Positions 8,446-16,838 of a stretch of 64,000 nt of DNA are shown one piece after another. The stretch is from CAYTBN01 sp964436045. GTDB taxonomy: Bacteria > Myxococcota_A > UBA796 > UBA9615 > CAYRNR01. The stretch spans positions 62,001 to 126,000 of the forward strand of contig CAYTBN010000010.1 in assembly GCA_964436045.1 (NCBI GenBank), written 5' to 3'. The notes below the pieces were generated by a model, which had not been told where the DNA came from, made no database searches, and saw only the letters and a program-made list of their open reading frames with translations. The position numbers and the translations under genes were made by a program. Within the stretch, counting starts at the first letter, position 1; every line of letters begins with the position of its first letter.

Positions 8446-9879
8446 CGCTGGTGTCCCGAAGGGCGCGGTTCGGCACTCGCAACCCCCTTCGCCGGGCTCG
8501 AGCACCAGGTCGTCATCGTCATCGCCATCGTCGTCGTCATCGGCGGCGGGCATGCCCGGGCTGACCACCACCCGCGCGTCCGTGCTCCCCCAGTCCTCCT
8601 CGTTGGGATCCAGCGTCCCGTCGCCCACCTGGGCCACCACCAGCAGCATGGTGTCCGTGCCCTCGGGCACCGCCGACTCCACCGTCGCGGTGGTCTCACC
8701 GATGACGCCTCGGACCCGATCCAGAACGGACTCGTCTTCGTCGAGGGCGACGAGGGAGAGCGCCCAGCGATCCCCGTCTTCGTCGGCGGTCAGCTCGGCG
8801 CTCACGGTCCAGTCCTCCGCCGGATGACGGACCTCGATGACGCCGGCGGACAGCTCGGCCATCGGGTGGGGCAGATCGATCTCGGTGGGACCCTGCTCGA
8901 GGGTGGCGCGGCTGGCGGTGCCGATGGGGACCAGCTCCAGGCCGTAGGGGGCGTCCGGGTGGCCGTGGGTCAGGTGCTCGTCGTTGGCGTGGGAGCCGAG
9001 GAACCAGCGCCACTCGCCGAACTCCTGCCAGGCCAGCTCGCTGTACAGCTCGTCGTCCGCGGGATCCGATAGGTCCGCGGGCCAGTGGGTCTCCAGCCAG
9101 CGCTCGAGGGCGTCCATCCAGGTGTTCGTGTTCTCCCAATCCCCCTGGGTGGCGTCGTTCCACAGCGCCAGGGTCGACGCCGGCGTCCCGTCGCCGAAAC
9201 GTTCGGCGAGGAACTGCAGGAAGATGAACGAGCCGTACTGGGGCGGCTGGGCGTAGTCGTAGTAGTCCAGGGCGCGGTAGTAGCCGTCCTGGTAGGACGC
9301 GGCGAAGGCCCAGGCGTAGTCCAGGTCCGGGTACGGCCAGTCCTCGGCGTACACCGCCGACGACTCGAACAGCTGCCCGTCCTCCAGGCAGTCGGTCCAC
9401 ATCTGCAGGATGTGGTTGAACTCGTGGGGCACCGTCATCCGGATGCCGTCGGCCTCCATCAGCCGGTTGATCACCATGTGGCCGTAACAGCGCACGTGGG
9501 TCGCGGTGTTGAACCAGTCATCGGGCGAGGCGTAGCCCCCGAACTCGGTGTCGGCCAGGTAGAAGTCGAGGGAGTCGTCCCCCCCCAGCCCCTCGTCGGG
9601 ACCCGGCGGATCCCAGCCCCAGTCCTCCACCTGCCATTCCCACGACAGCTCCGCCGCCTCGAGCACCAGCGGTGCCAGGTCCTCGTCGCCGGCCAGGAAG
9701 TGGACCCGGATCGGGAACAGCTCCGAGTCCACGTGGCCGTCGCTGGCCGGACGGTCGCGGGTGGACTCCAGCGGCGAGCCCGAAAACGGCGGAACGAAGC
9801 CGCAGGGGAGCATCTCGTACGAGCCCGCCGTCGCGGGGGTGAGCAGCGCAGCAGCCAGCAGGCTCATCGAGGTTTGCAT
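8389..9879 (-). CDS. Secreted HExxH metalloprotease-like protein with MYXO-CTERM-like tail
   Basis: The product has 496 residues with a signal peptide at 1-19. TVPHEFNHILQMW carries the zinc motif HEFNH at 152-156, preceded by a region like the MXAN_6640-type putative metalloproteases of myxobacteria; that family assignment is from memory. An Asp run (about 455-470) leads to CECRTAPFG, a hydrophobic stretch and five Arg at the very end, as in MYXO-CTERM sorting tails. The start at 9879 was chosen for its signal peptide; longer upstream reading would cover the selenoprotein gene. It lies 56 bases downstream of that gene on the same strand. Its 3' end overlaps the phosphoesterase gene by 57 bases, convergently. 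Confidence 0.8.
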   Translation of the reverse strand: MQTSMSLLAAALLTPATAGSYEMLPCGFVPPFSGSPLESTRDRPASDGHVDSELFPIRVHFLAGDEDLAPLVLEAAELSWEWQVEDWGWDPPGPDEGLGGDDSLDFYLADTEFGGYASPDDWFNTATHVRCYGHMVINRLMEADGIRMTVPHEFNHILQMWTDCLEDGQLFESSAVYAEDWPYPDLDYAWAFAASYQDGYYRALDYYDYAQPPQYGSFIFLQFLAERFGDGTPASTLALWNDATQGDWENTNTWMDALERWLETHWPADLSDPADDELYSELAWQEFGEWRWFLGSHANDEHLTHGHPDAPYGLELVPIGTASRATLEQGPTEIDLPHPMAELSAGVIEVRHPAEDWTVSAELTADEDGDRWALSLVALDEDESVLDRVRGVIGETTATVESAVPEGTDTMLLVVAQVGDGTLDPNEEDWGSTDARVVVSPGMPAADDDDDGDDDDDLVLEPGEGGCECRTAPFGTPASAIAPLLLTLAVARRRRR

Positions 9880-9935
9880 GGCCGCATGGTACCCCGCCGT
9901 GGGGGTCCGGGCGGGTGGATCTTTTTGTCCTACTC

Positions 9936-10118
9936 TTAGAGTCGGGGCCGGAGCAGCGAGAACCCGATCGAGGCCCCGAGGAGCCCGGCGACCGCCGGGT
10001 TGGAGGTCCACAGTCACGTGCTGTGGCAGCCGATGAACAGGGCGTACGCGGCGCCGAGCGAGCCCCCCGCCGTCGCTCCCACCAGCGACTTCCAGTACCT
10101 GTGCAGCAGTCCAGCCAT
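9936..10118 (-). CDS. Predicted selenoprotein: small DUF6132-type membrane protein with in-frame UGA
   Basis: Read from the ATG at 10118 through a TGA at 10016-10014 to TAA at 9938-9936, this gives a 60-residue protein with Sec at residue 35. The ATG has a strong ribosome binding site (GGAGG, 4 bases before). Residues about 11-29 and 42-56 are Gly-rich membrane helices. Between them is FIGC-HST-U-LW-TSNP. Known DUF6132 proteins have FVGC-x4-C-x2-TSxP at this place, so the UGA aligns with the conserved Cys, and homology continues after it (TSNPAVAGLLGASIGFSLL). A SECIS-like hairpin follows at 9999-9984. Cys31 and Sec35 could form a redox pair at the membrane. Read conventionally, only 34 residues would be made, ending in the middle of the family domain. 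The family assignment is from memory, and no Sec machinery gene lies in the window. Confidence 0.8.
9984..9999 (-). promoter_or_regulatory. Candidate bacterial SECIS hairpin
   Basis: On the minus strand, CCCGGC-GGTC-GCCGGG forms a perfect 6-bp stem with a GGUC loop, inside the coding region just after the UGA. The loop starts 20 bases after the UGA. From established knowledge, bacterial SECIS hairpins have a short apical loop with G near its 5' side, 16-37 bases downstream of UGA, and the E. coli fdhF SECIS loop is also GGUC. The bulged U of the E. coli element is not visible here. Confidence 0.7.
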
Positions 10119-10220
10119 CGAACCTCCACCCCTTTCCCTATCATGGAGACATCTCGCTGGCGAAACGATTCGGCGCGGCGGATCTTGCCGCGGGGGATCG
10201 GGGAGACGAGAATCCGGTTC

Positions 10221-10634
10221 ATGGCCGAACGACACCGGACCCCGATCACAGTGGCCTTCGACGAGGTGGACATGTACGGCATCGTCCACCACAGCAAGCT
10301 GCTGGTGTACCTGGAGCGGGCGCGGATCGCCCTGTTCGTCGAGGGGGGAGTGGTCCCCGGCACCCTGGAGGAGACCGGCTTCGGCCTGATCCTGGTGGAC
10401 GCAAGTCTACGGTTCAAGGCGCCCGCCCACTTCCACGAGGAGCTGGTGGTCGAGACCTGGGTCGAGCGCCACTCACCGGTGACGATCACCTTCGCCTACC
10501 GCATCCTCCGGGACGACCAGGTCCTGCTCGAGGCCACCACCCGCCTCGCCGCCGTCGGCCCCGACGCCCGCCCCACCCGAATCCCCGACGGCCCCCGCGA
10601 GCTGTTGAAGCACTACCTGTCACGCGAGTCCTAG
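10221..10634 (+). CDS. Acyl-CoA thioesterase, YbgC/4HBT family
   Basis: From the ATG at 10221 the product has 137 residues, the usual size of single hotdog-fold YbgC-type thioesterases. The signature VAFDEVDMYGIVHHSKLLVY at 11-30 holds the catalytic Asp region and the helix that binds CoA, followed by LERAR. Members hydrolyse acyl-CoA thioesters in the cytoplasm, often near Tol-Pal genes, but not here. An ATG at 10143 would add 26 residues with no family similarity and no ribosome binding site. The gene is divergent from the predicted selenoprotein gene, with 102 bases between. Confidence 0.85.
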   Translation: MAERHRTPITVAFDEVDMYGIVHHSKLLVYLERARIALFVEGGVVPGTLEETGFGLILVDASLRFKAPAHFHEELVVETWVERHSPVTITFAYRILRDDQVLLEATTRLAAVGPDARPTRIPDGPRELLKHYLSRES

Positions 10635-10643
10635 CTGCGTCCC

Positions 10644-10671
10644 GGCTAGCGGCCGGAGCCCGGCGCTAGCC
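10644..10671. terminator. Hairpin between convergent genes, likely bidirectional terminator
   Basis: GGCTAGC-GGCCGG then AGC then CCGGC-GCTAGCC forms a long GC stem with one bulged G. It lies 9 bases after the thioesterase stop and 29 bases from the end of the convergent GH105-like gene. There is no U tract, so termination strength is uncertain. Confidence 0.5.
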
Positions 10672-10700
10672 CGCAAGAGCGAGGTGGGCGGGATCCGCGA

Positions 10701-11858
10701 TCAGATCCCGTCGGCGGCGGCCAGCCCCATCAGCACGGTACCGACGCCCATCGGCAGGTCGTCGACCAGGGGGATACCGATGTAGTTGTCGTAGCTGGTG
10801 GGCATGGTGCCAAAGGACGTGCCCTCCACCGTCAGCCGTCCGTCGCCGTCCTCGACGATCCGCGAGACCACCCCGTCGTGGGCCGCGATCACGGCGTCCC
10901 GGTAGGTCTCCGGCTCGAGCACACCGCTGTGTAGTCCGCGGGCGGCGCCGTGCAGGAAGAGGGCGCTCGCCGAGGTCTCCAGGTAGTTGTCCGGGTCCTC
11001 GGGGTGGTTGAGCACCGTGTGGAACAGCCCGCTGCTGTCCTGGACCTCGATCCAGGCGTCTACCTGAGCCCGGTACACGTCCAGTACCAGCTCCCGGCCC
11101 TCGTGGTCCGCCGGCGCCCATGCCAGGTACCAGGAGGTGACGGCCACGATCCAGCCATTGCCTCGTGCCCAGTAGATCGCCTCGTCCGGGATGTTCTGCT
11201 TGGCGTCGTCGTCCCAGGCGTGGACGAACAGACCGGCCTCGTCGTGGCGGCAGAGGGACTCGAAGATCGCCAGCTGTTCGACGAAGAGGTCCAGGTAGGC
11301 CTCGTCGCCGGTGAGCGCGTAGGCCGAGACCAGGTAACCGCCGAACATGAACAGCGAGTCGATCAGCAGCTCGCGCCTCTCCGGGAAGTGGGTCCCCCAG
11401 TGGAGGATGCCGCCGTCATCGGAGCGGGGCACGTTGGCCAGGTACTCGTCGACCACCTCGAGGACCACCGGGTAGCTGTCCGCGCCGTCGAGGCTCATGT
11501 GTTGGACTGGGAGGATGTTGGGCGCGACCCGGTCGCTGGCGTCGGGATCGCGCTCGCCGCTGACCACCTCGCCGTAGTACGTGTCGATCCAGCGGGCGGG
11601 ATAGTCCAGCTGCTGCTCGTCACCGCAGACCCGGTAGGCCTCCAGGAAGCCGAGCATGTAGACCGCGTCCATCCAGTCCCAGGGGTGGTCCTCCGGCGGA
11701 TCATCGGCCGCCCACTGGACACTCAACGCGGCGGTCAGCTCGCGGGTTTCCAGGGCCCCGGGATCGTCGTCATCGTCGTCCAGGGGCTCGGCGGTCGGAC
11801 ACCCCACGGGTATCGTCAGCGCGAGCGCCGCCTGCGCCACCAATCGCCCGAGACTCAT
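10701..11858 (-). CDS. Lipoprotein, glycoside hydrolase family 88/105-like
   Basis: The product has 385 residues with lipobox Cys20 (IPVGC) and a short Asp linker (DDDDDD). The body has features of the six-hairpin unsaturated uronyl/rhamnogalacturonyl hydrolases: LIDSLFMFGGYLVSAYALTGDEAYLD around 165-190 with the expected Asp, YWARGNGW near 229-236, and ETSASALFLHGAARG further on. Such enzymes remove 4,5-unsaturated uronic acids left by polysaccharide lyases. Lipid anchoring suggests action at the outer surface. The start overlaps the stop of the transglutaminase gene upstream (ATGA), so the two form an operon. Confidence 0.8.
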   Translation of the reverse strand: MSLGRLVAQAALALTIPVGCPTAEPLDDDDDDPGALETRELTAALSVQWAADDPPEDHPWDWMDAVYMLGFLEAYRVCGDEQQLDYPARWIDTYYGEVVSGERDPDASDRVAPNILPVQHMSLDGADSYPVVLEVVDEYLANVPRSDDGGILHWGTHFPERRELLIDSLFMFGGYLVSAYALTGDEAYLDLFVEQLAIFESLCRHDEAGLFVHAWDDDAKQNIPDEAIYWARGNGWIVAVTSWYLAWAPADHEGRELVLDVYRAQVDAWIEVQDSSGLFHTVLNHPEDPDNYLETSASALFLHGAARGLHSGVLEPETYRDAVIAAHDGVVSRIVEDGDGRLTVEGTSFGTMPTSYDNYIGIPLVDDLPMGVGTVLMGLAAADGI

Positions 11859-12511
11859 CGGCCGTCCTCGTCCTCACCGAAGGCCCGACCCCAGGCGTCG
11901 GGGTCGTAGTGGGGGTAGGTGCGCACGATCTCCGCGAGGATCTCCTCGAAGGGCACGTCGTTGCGTACACCCCGATCGCGGACGTACTCGAATTGCGGCC
12001 GTCCGTTCACGTCGTCGGGGTGCAGCAGGGCGTCCGAGTGGCCGTCGAAGACCACCGGCACGATGCCGTGGCGCTCACAGGTGGGCAGGTCGAACGAGGG
12101 CGTCATCCCCCACCAGTGGCCGTCCAGCTGCAGCTCGACGTACCCGTGGAAGGCGAACAGGTCGGTGCGCATCGCGGTCCTCAGGTCGTCGGGGATCAGC
12201 CGGTTACGCAGATCGGCGAAGTGGAGCCGAGAGGGGATCCCGACTGCCCGGGCGGCCGCCGCCAACAGAACCGATTTGGGGACGCAGAACCCGTCGCCCC
12301 GAGCCAGGGTCGCGCTGGCCCGGTAGCCTTCCGGATCGGTGAAGTCGGCCCGCACCGTGTAGCGGATGCGGTCGCGGGCGGCGCGGAACAGGCGCACCGC
12401 CCGCGCCTTGGGATCGTCCGCGTCGGCGCATTGCTCCTGGGCCCAGGACTGGACGCGGGGATGTTCGGCGTCCAGGAACGGTGTCGGGGAGAGTGTGTCG
12501 TCGGCGGGCAA
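11855..12511 (-). CDS. Transglutaminase-like cysteine peptidase family protein
   Basis: The product has 218 residues from a TTG start at 12511, chosen because GGAGG lies 5 bases upstream. More upstream reading has poor coding character and would run into the divergent lipoprotein gene. The triad is visible: Cys76 in ARGDGFCVPKSVLL, His122 in AFHGYVELQL and Asp141 in MTPSFD. The order and spacing match transglutaminase-like domains of the type that act as cysteine proteases or cross-linkers. There is no signal peptide, so it is predicted cytoplasmic. It is the first gene of a two-gene operon with the GH105-like lipoprotein. Confidence 0.82.
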   Translation of the reverse strand: MPADDTLSPTPFLDAEHPRVQSWAQEQCADADDPKARAVRLFRAARDRIRYTVRADFTDPEGYRASATLARGDGFCVPKSVLLAAAARAVGIPSRLHFADLRNRLIPDDLRTAMRTDLFAFHGYVELQLDGHWWGMTPSFDLPTCERHGIVPVVFDGHSDALLHPDDVNGRPQFEYVRDRGVRNDVPFEEILAEIVRTYPHYDPDAWGRAFGEDEDGR

Positions 12512-12707
12512 GGGAGCCTCCGGTGCACCGCTACGCGGGCGGCAAACAATTTTAGCCGGGATCGTTTCGACCCTGTGACAACCCTGCACGGCCCTGGTAT
12601 AAGCTGCGCTGTGCCAGCGGGCTACCAGCGCCCCGGGTCGTCCTTGGCACATGCGGGGGGGGGAATGGCGATCAACGTGCGGGGCTACGGACTGGAGCTG
12701 TAGATAC

Positions 12708-13253
12708 ATGAGGGACTGGAGCCTGGTGACGAAGCTGAATATGCTCATCGTCCTGATCCTGGGGCTGGCGCTCTGGGGCTGCCCGCCGACCTATACGGAC
12801 GACGACGACAACGACGACACCGGCGACGACGACACCGGCGACGACGACACCGGCGACGACGACACCGGTGACGATGACACCGGTGACGACGACACCGGCA
12901 CGGGCGGCTACTACCTCGAGCAGTCTCTCGCCGGCAGCGCGCCGACCTACGAGTGCCCCGAGTGCGAGTTCGCGTTCGACATCACCTACACGACGGTCAG
13001 CGAGCAGGGCACCAGCGGCACTGGCATCGCGTTCGCCGATGGCGTGTACCCGATGGGCTGGATGAGTGATTACAGCATCGTCGTGCTGTACATCTACTAC
13101 CCGCCCTACGCCGGTTGGTACCTGTGGTACTACGGCAGCGCCCAGGGCACGCACGTGGAGTTCTACTGGAACGGTTCCGGCTACTCCCAGTACGGCTACT
13201 GGGAGGTCCATCCGCCGAACATGTCCGGTATGGCGTACAACACCGAGCCGTAG
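12708..13253 (+). CDS. Small lipoprotein with DDTGD repeat linker
   Basis: The product has 181 residues from the ATG at 12708, which opens a signal peptide with lipobox Cys25 (ALWGC). Residues about 31-64 are six copies of a DDTGD-type unit encoded by a near-perfect 15-base tandem repeat. The C-terminal domain (about 67-181) begins with a CPEC pair and is rich in Tyr, Trp and Gly. I do not recognise it. It shares its divergent upstream region with the transglutaminase gene. Confidence 0.7.
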   Translation: MRDWSLVTKLNMLIVLILGLALWGCPPTYTDDDDNDDTGDDDTGDDDTGDDDTGDDDTGDDDTGTGGYYLEQSLAGSAPTYECPECEFAFDITYTTVSEQGTSGTGIAFADGVYPMGWMSDYSIVVLYIYYPPYAGWYLWYYGSAQGTHVEFYWNGSGYSQYGYWEVHPPNMSGMAYNTEP

Positions 13254-13287
13254 ACCGGCCTCGGTTCGCCCACCCTCGACGGGTTGC

Positions 13288-13312
13288 GCCCGGGTGCTCA
13301 CTGCACCCGGGC
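13288..13312. terminator. Perfect 10-bp hairpin after the small lipoprotein gene
   Basis: GCCCGGGTGC, a 5-base loop, then GCACCCGGGC: a perfect inverted repeat 34 bases after the stop at 13253 and just before the TPR gene start. No T tract follows. It could terminate the upstream transcript or act in the leader of the TPR gene. Confidence 0.5.
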
Positions 13313-13328
13313 CGCCCACGAGGCACCT

Positions 13329-14393
13329 GTGCCCACCCACCGCCCCCGCTGGCCCCTCCAGGTCCTGCTGTCGACCCTCGCCCTGATCTGTGCTCTTCCG
13401 GCGTTTGCCGGGGATTGGGACGGTTCGCGGGGTCTGATCTACCTCAGCCGCGGTTCCTATCCGGCGGCGATGGGGTGGTACCGCGCCGAGGCGGGAAGTC
13501 ACCCCGACGAGTCCGGCCCGCTGGCAGGGTTGGCCCTCTCCAAGTGCCGGGTCGGCCGACGGGCCGAAGCCGAGGAGCACACGGCCGCGGCCGCCCGGCT
13601 CGACCCCGACGATCCGATGCTGCTCACGGCCCGGGCCTGCCTGGCGCTGGCCTCCGGCGACCCCGTGGGCGCCCTCGAACTCCACCAGCGTGCGTCCGAC
13701 GGCGCGGTGTTTGCGTTCCACCACCGGGAGATGGCCTGGTTCCTGATCCACCAGGGGCGCTTCTCGGACGCGGCAGCGACGGTGGACGAGATGGTCGCCG
13801 CGGGGTGGGAGGGGCGGCCCACACGCGCGATGCTGGCCGAGTGTGATCTGGGCCTGGGCCGGCTTGAGCAGGCCCGCCTGCGGATCGACGATTTTCAGCG
13901 GGGCGGTAGCGGTCCGCGGCGGGCGTTTCACGTCGAGACCCTCGCCACGCTGGCCGACGATCTGCTGATCGGACCGTCCGTCGAGCCCTTCCCGCGCCAG
14001 TTATCGCCGTTCGACGCCAGCCAGGATCTGGTGGTGATCCGGGCCGAGGCGCTACGGCGGCTGGGCCAGCTCGACGCCGCCGAGACCGAAGCCGGGCGGC
14101 GGAAGCGCGACCCACTCCACTCGCTGGCCTGGGCGTTCCTGGCGCGGATCGCGACCGACGCCGGGGATCTGGAAGGGGCAGGCAGCATCCTGGACGAGGC
14201 GCGGCCGAGGTGGCCACTGCACCCATCGCTGTTGCTCTCGGAGGCCAGGCTCGAGTCCCGGCTTGGCCGGGTGGCCGCCGCGACCTCCCTGCTCGAGCAG
14301 GCCCGCGCCGTCGGTGTTCCCGCCTGGGACACGGTCGTGGAGCGCGAACTCGAGGAAGAGCTGGCCGCGCTGGCCGTCGATCGCGGCCCCTGA
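13329..14393 (+). CDS. Secreted tetratricopeptide-repeat protein
   Basis: The product has 354 residues from a GTG start supported by GAGG 5 bases upstream. Residues 1-27 are a signal peptide (ending PAFA). The rest consists of TPR-like helical pairs (GWYRAEAGSHPDESGPLAGL, ALRRLGQLDAAETEAGRRKR, EARLESRLGRVAAATSLLEQ), so the protein is probably a periplasmic scaffold. It converges on the sulfatase/TPR lipoprotein gene with 5 bases between. No catalytic domain is visible. Confidence 0.75.
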   Translation: MPTHRPRWPLQVLLSTLALICALPAFAGDWDGSRGLIYLSRGSYPAAMGWYRAEAGSHPDESGPLAGLALSKCRVGRRAEAEEHTAAAARLDPDDPMLLTARACLALASGDPVGALELHQRASDGAVFAFHHREMAWFLIHQGRFSDAAATVDEMVAAGWEGRPTRAMLAECDLGLGRLEQARLRIDDFQRGGSGPRRAFHVETLATLADDLLIGPSVEPFPRQLSPFDASQDLVVIRAEALRRLGQLDAAETEAGRRKRDPLHSLAWAFLARIATDAGDLEGAGSILDEARPRWPLHPSLLLSEARLESRLGRVAAATSLLEQARAVGVPAWDTVVERELEEELAALAVDRGP

Positions 14394-14398
14394 CGCTC

Positions 14399-16741
14399 CT
14401 ACTTGCGGAGCCCCTGGACGTCCGCGTCCGGCAGGCGCTCCTTGGCCAGCTGGAGGGCCTGCTGGAAGGCCTCCTCGGCCTCGGCGTCCCGACCCAGCTT
14501 CTTGAGGACGTTGGCCAGCAGCATCGTGCAGTCCGGGTGTTCGGGATCGATCTGCAAGCAGGTGCCAACCGATGCGTGGCAGGCCTCGTAGTCGCGATTG
14601 TTGAACTGGGCCTGGCCCACCACACGGTGCATGTCCGGCGCTTGTGGATTGGCCGTCAGCGCCAACGCGGCGTACTCGAGCACGTCCTCGTTTCGGCCCA
14701 ACTGGCTCATGGTCAGCACGGCGGCGTACAGCGCCTCCAGGTGCTCGGGATAGGCCTCGTGCTCGGCGAGGTAGTGGTACAGGGCCCCCTCCTGGTCGCC
14801 GTCGATCGCCGACAGCACGCCGGCCGCGGAGTGGGCCCAGGGGGGAGTACCGCCCTGGGCGAGGGCGCGATCGATGTGGGGCCGGGCGTCCTCGACGTGG
14901 CCGGTGGCGATCAGAGCGGCACCCCGGTACCCGGCCACGGACGGGATGCCCGGCAGCGCCGCGTCGGCCCGGTCGGCGGCCGGTACCAGGGCGTCGTAGC
15001 GACGGCTCTCGAACAGCACTTGCAGCAGCAGCCCCCAGGTCCGGGCCTGCTGGTCGTCCACCGCCAGCGCCTGTTCGACGGCGGCCACGGCCTCGTCGGT
15101 GCGGCCGGTCATCGCCAGCGCCGTCGCCTTGAGCTCCAGCACCCGGCTCGACCCCGGCGACAGCCGGTCGACCGCCTCGATCTGCTCCATCGCCTTGTCC
15201 ACGTCGCCCGTGCGCATCTGTACCTGGGCCAGGGTCAGGCGCGGATCCACCAGCTCCGGCTCCTCGTCGACCACCTTGGCGAGCAGCTGGCGGGCCTTGG
15301 AGAACTTGTTCTCGTGCATCGCGGCCCGGGCCATCGCGAACCGCGCCAGCAGTTCTGTCTTGTCCTTGGGATCCGGCAAGATCGCGTTCTCGTCCACGGT
15401 GACCCGCTCGGCCACGTACCCCAGGGCCTCCAGCCGGCGGGCGGTGTCGGGGTCGATCTCGGCGGCCACCGTGGCTCCGATCGCGGGGCGCCCGGCGAGC
15501 ACCGAGGCCAGCCGCTCCGCGTCTTCGGCGCGATCGGCGACCAGGTCCTGCTGCTCGGTGGGATCGGCGGAGATGTCGAAGAGCTGGGGATGGGTCGAGC
15601 CCACGTACTTCAGGGGCCAGTCCAACAACATCCGCTGCTCGGACCAGCCGAAGTGGTAGCGCACGTACAGGCTCTCGCCGTACAGCACGCGGTGCGCGGG
15701 CTCGGTGCCGCCGATGGCGGGGGAGAGGTCGATGCCGTCCAACGCCTCCCCGGCGTCGTTCGCCGCGATGCCGGCCGCGGCCAGCAGGGTCGGCGCCACG
15801 TCCACCAGTCCCACCGGCTCCTCGATCACCACGGGCGCGGCCGCCCCGCCCGCCGGCCGGAGGATCAGCGGGACGTGCATGGTCGCGTTGTAGACGAAGA
15901 TCCCGTGCTGGTGCTCGTCGTGGTTGCCGAAGGCCTCGCCGTGGTCGCCCGCCACCATGATGGTGGTGTTCGCCAGCTGGCCGCGCTCCTCGAGTCCGGC
16001 GATCAGCTCGCCGATCATGGCGTCCATGTAGGCGATCTCGCCCAGATAGGGCCGCTTGGCGAACTCCTCGTCGAAGGGGGGCGGCGGCTCGTAGGGGTGG
16101 TGGGGATCGAAGAGGTGCAGCCAGGCGAAGACGGGGCGCTCGTGGTCCTGCTTCAGCCAGCCGTCCAGGTCGGCAACGGCCACGTCGGCCCGCCGTTCGG
16201 ACTGCCAGATGTTGCCCTGGACCTCGTAGTTGGCCGGGATGTGGTCGAAGTAGGCATCGAAGCCCTGCCCGAATCCCCACTTGCGGTTGGTCACGTACGC
16301 GGACACCGAGGCCGCGGTGTCGTAACCGGCGGCGTGGAAACGTTCGGCGAGGGTCAACGCATCGTCGGCCAGGAAGTGGTCGCCGTTGTCGCGGATTCCA
16401 TGCCGGTCCGGATACTGGCCGGTGTGGATCGTGGCGTGGGACGGGATGGTCAGCGGCGTGTGGGCAAAAGCCCGGCGAAAGAGCACGCCGCCGGCGGCGA
16501 TGCGGTCCAGGTTGGGCGTGGCCTGCTGGGCGTTGCCGTAGCAGCCGAGCCGATCGGCGCGGGTGGTGTCCAGGGTGATCAGCAGCACCGACGGGCCGGT
16601 GGCGACCGGGCGTTCGGCGGCCGGGGTGACTGCCTCTCCGCCGTCGGTGGGCTCGGCGCCCTCGCCCGAGGTGTCCGCTGTGCCCTTACAACCGGCGAGC
16701 CCGAGCAGGGCGGTCAGGGTAACGATCAGTGCTCGTCGCAT
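14399..16741 (-). CDS. Sulfatase-fold lipoprotein with C-terminal TPR domain
   Basis: The product has 780 residues. The start at 16741 opens a signal peptide with lipobox Cys18 (GLAGC), and GAGG lies just upstream. Residues about 52-400 have the alkaline phosphatase/sulfatase fold: LITLDTTRADRLGCYGN, then PLTIPSHATIHTGQYPDRHG, then VAGDHGEAFGNH. The active-site position that holds Cys or Ser in sulfatases (CxPSR) is Thr98 here (TIPSH), so a formylglycine cannot form. It may be a phosphatase or phosphotransferase type rather than a sulfatase. Residues about 490-770 are TPR repeats. Similar Thr-type sulfatase/TPR fusions occur in Myxococcota, to my knowledge. Confidence 0.85.
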   Translation of the reverse strand: MRRALIVTLTALLGLAGCKGTADTSGEGAEPTDGGEAVTPAAERPVATGPSVLLITLDTTRADRLGCYGNAQQATPNLDRIAAGGVLFRRAFAHTPLTIPSHATIHTGQYPDRHGIRDNGDHFLADDALTLAERFHAAGYDTAASVSAYVTNRKWGFGQGFDAYFDHIPANYEVQGNIWQSERRADVAVADLDGWLKQDHERPVFAWLHLFDPHHPYEPPPPFDEEFAKRPYLGEIAYMDAMIGELIAGLEERGQLANTTIMVAGDHGEAFGNHDEHQHGIFVYNATMHVPLILRPAGGAAAPVVIEEPVGLVDVAPTLLAAAGIAANDAGEALDGIDLSPAIGGTEPAHRVLYGESLYVRYHFGWSEQRMLLDWPLKYVGSTHPQLFDISADPTEQQDLVADRAEDAERLASVLAGRPAIGATVAAEIDPDTARRLEALGYVAERVTVDENAILPDPKDKTELLARFAMARAAMHENKFSKARQLLAKVVDEEPELVDPRLTLAQVQMRTGDVDKAMEQIEAVDRLSPGSSRVLELKATALAMTGRTDEAVAAVEQALAVDDQQARTWGLLLQVLFESRRYDALVPAADRADAALPGIPSVAGYRGAALIATGHVEDARPHIDRALAQGGTPPWAHSAAGVLSAIDGDQEGALYHYLAEHEAYPEHLEALYAAVLTMSQLGRNEDVLEYAALALTANPQAPDMHRVVGQAQFNNRDYEACHASVGTCLQIDPEHPDCTMLLANVLKKLGRDAEAEEAFQQALQLAKERLPDADVQGLRK

Positions 16742-16838
16742 GGGAACCTCGCGTGCCGCGCGCCGCGCGCGGTGGAGCGGAAGGATACTCAAGTCAGGAA
16801 AACACGCCTAGCGGCAAGTCCTTCCGGCGGGGCTGGAT

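Noticed and set aside
8058..8699. Long antisense and overlapping open frames throughout, such as this one and 4604-6721 or 60543-63431 on the minus strand
   Set aside because: High GC makes stop codons rare, so these shadow the real genes. They lack ribosome binding sites and family motifs.
10014..10118. Ordinary 34-codon gene that ends at the TGA
   Set aside because: It would stop in the middle of the family pattern, while the frame after the TGA matches the rest of the domain and carries a SECIS-like hairpin.
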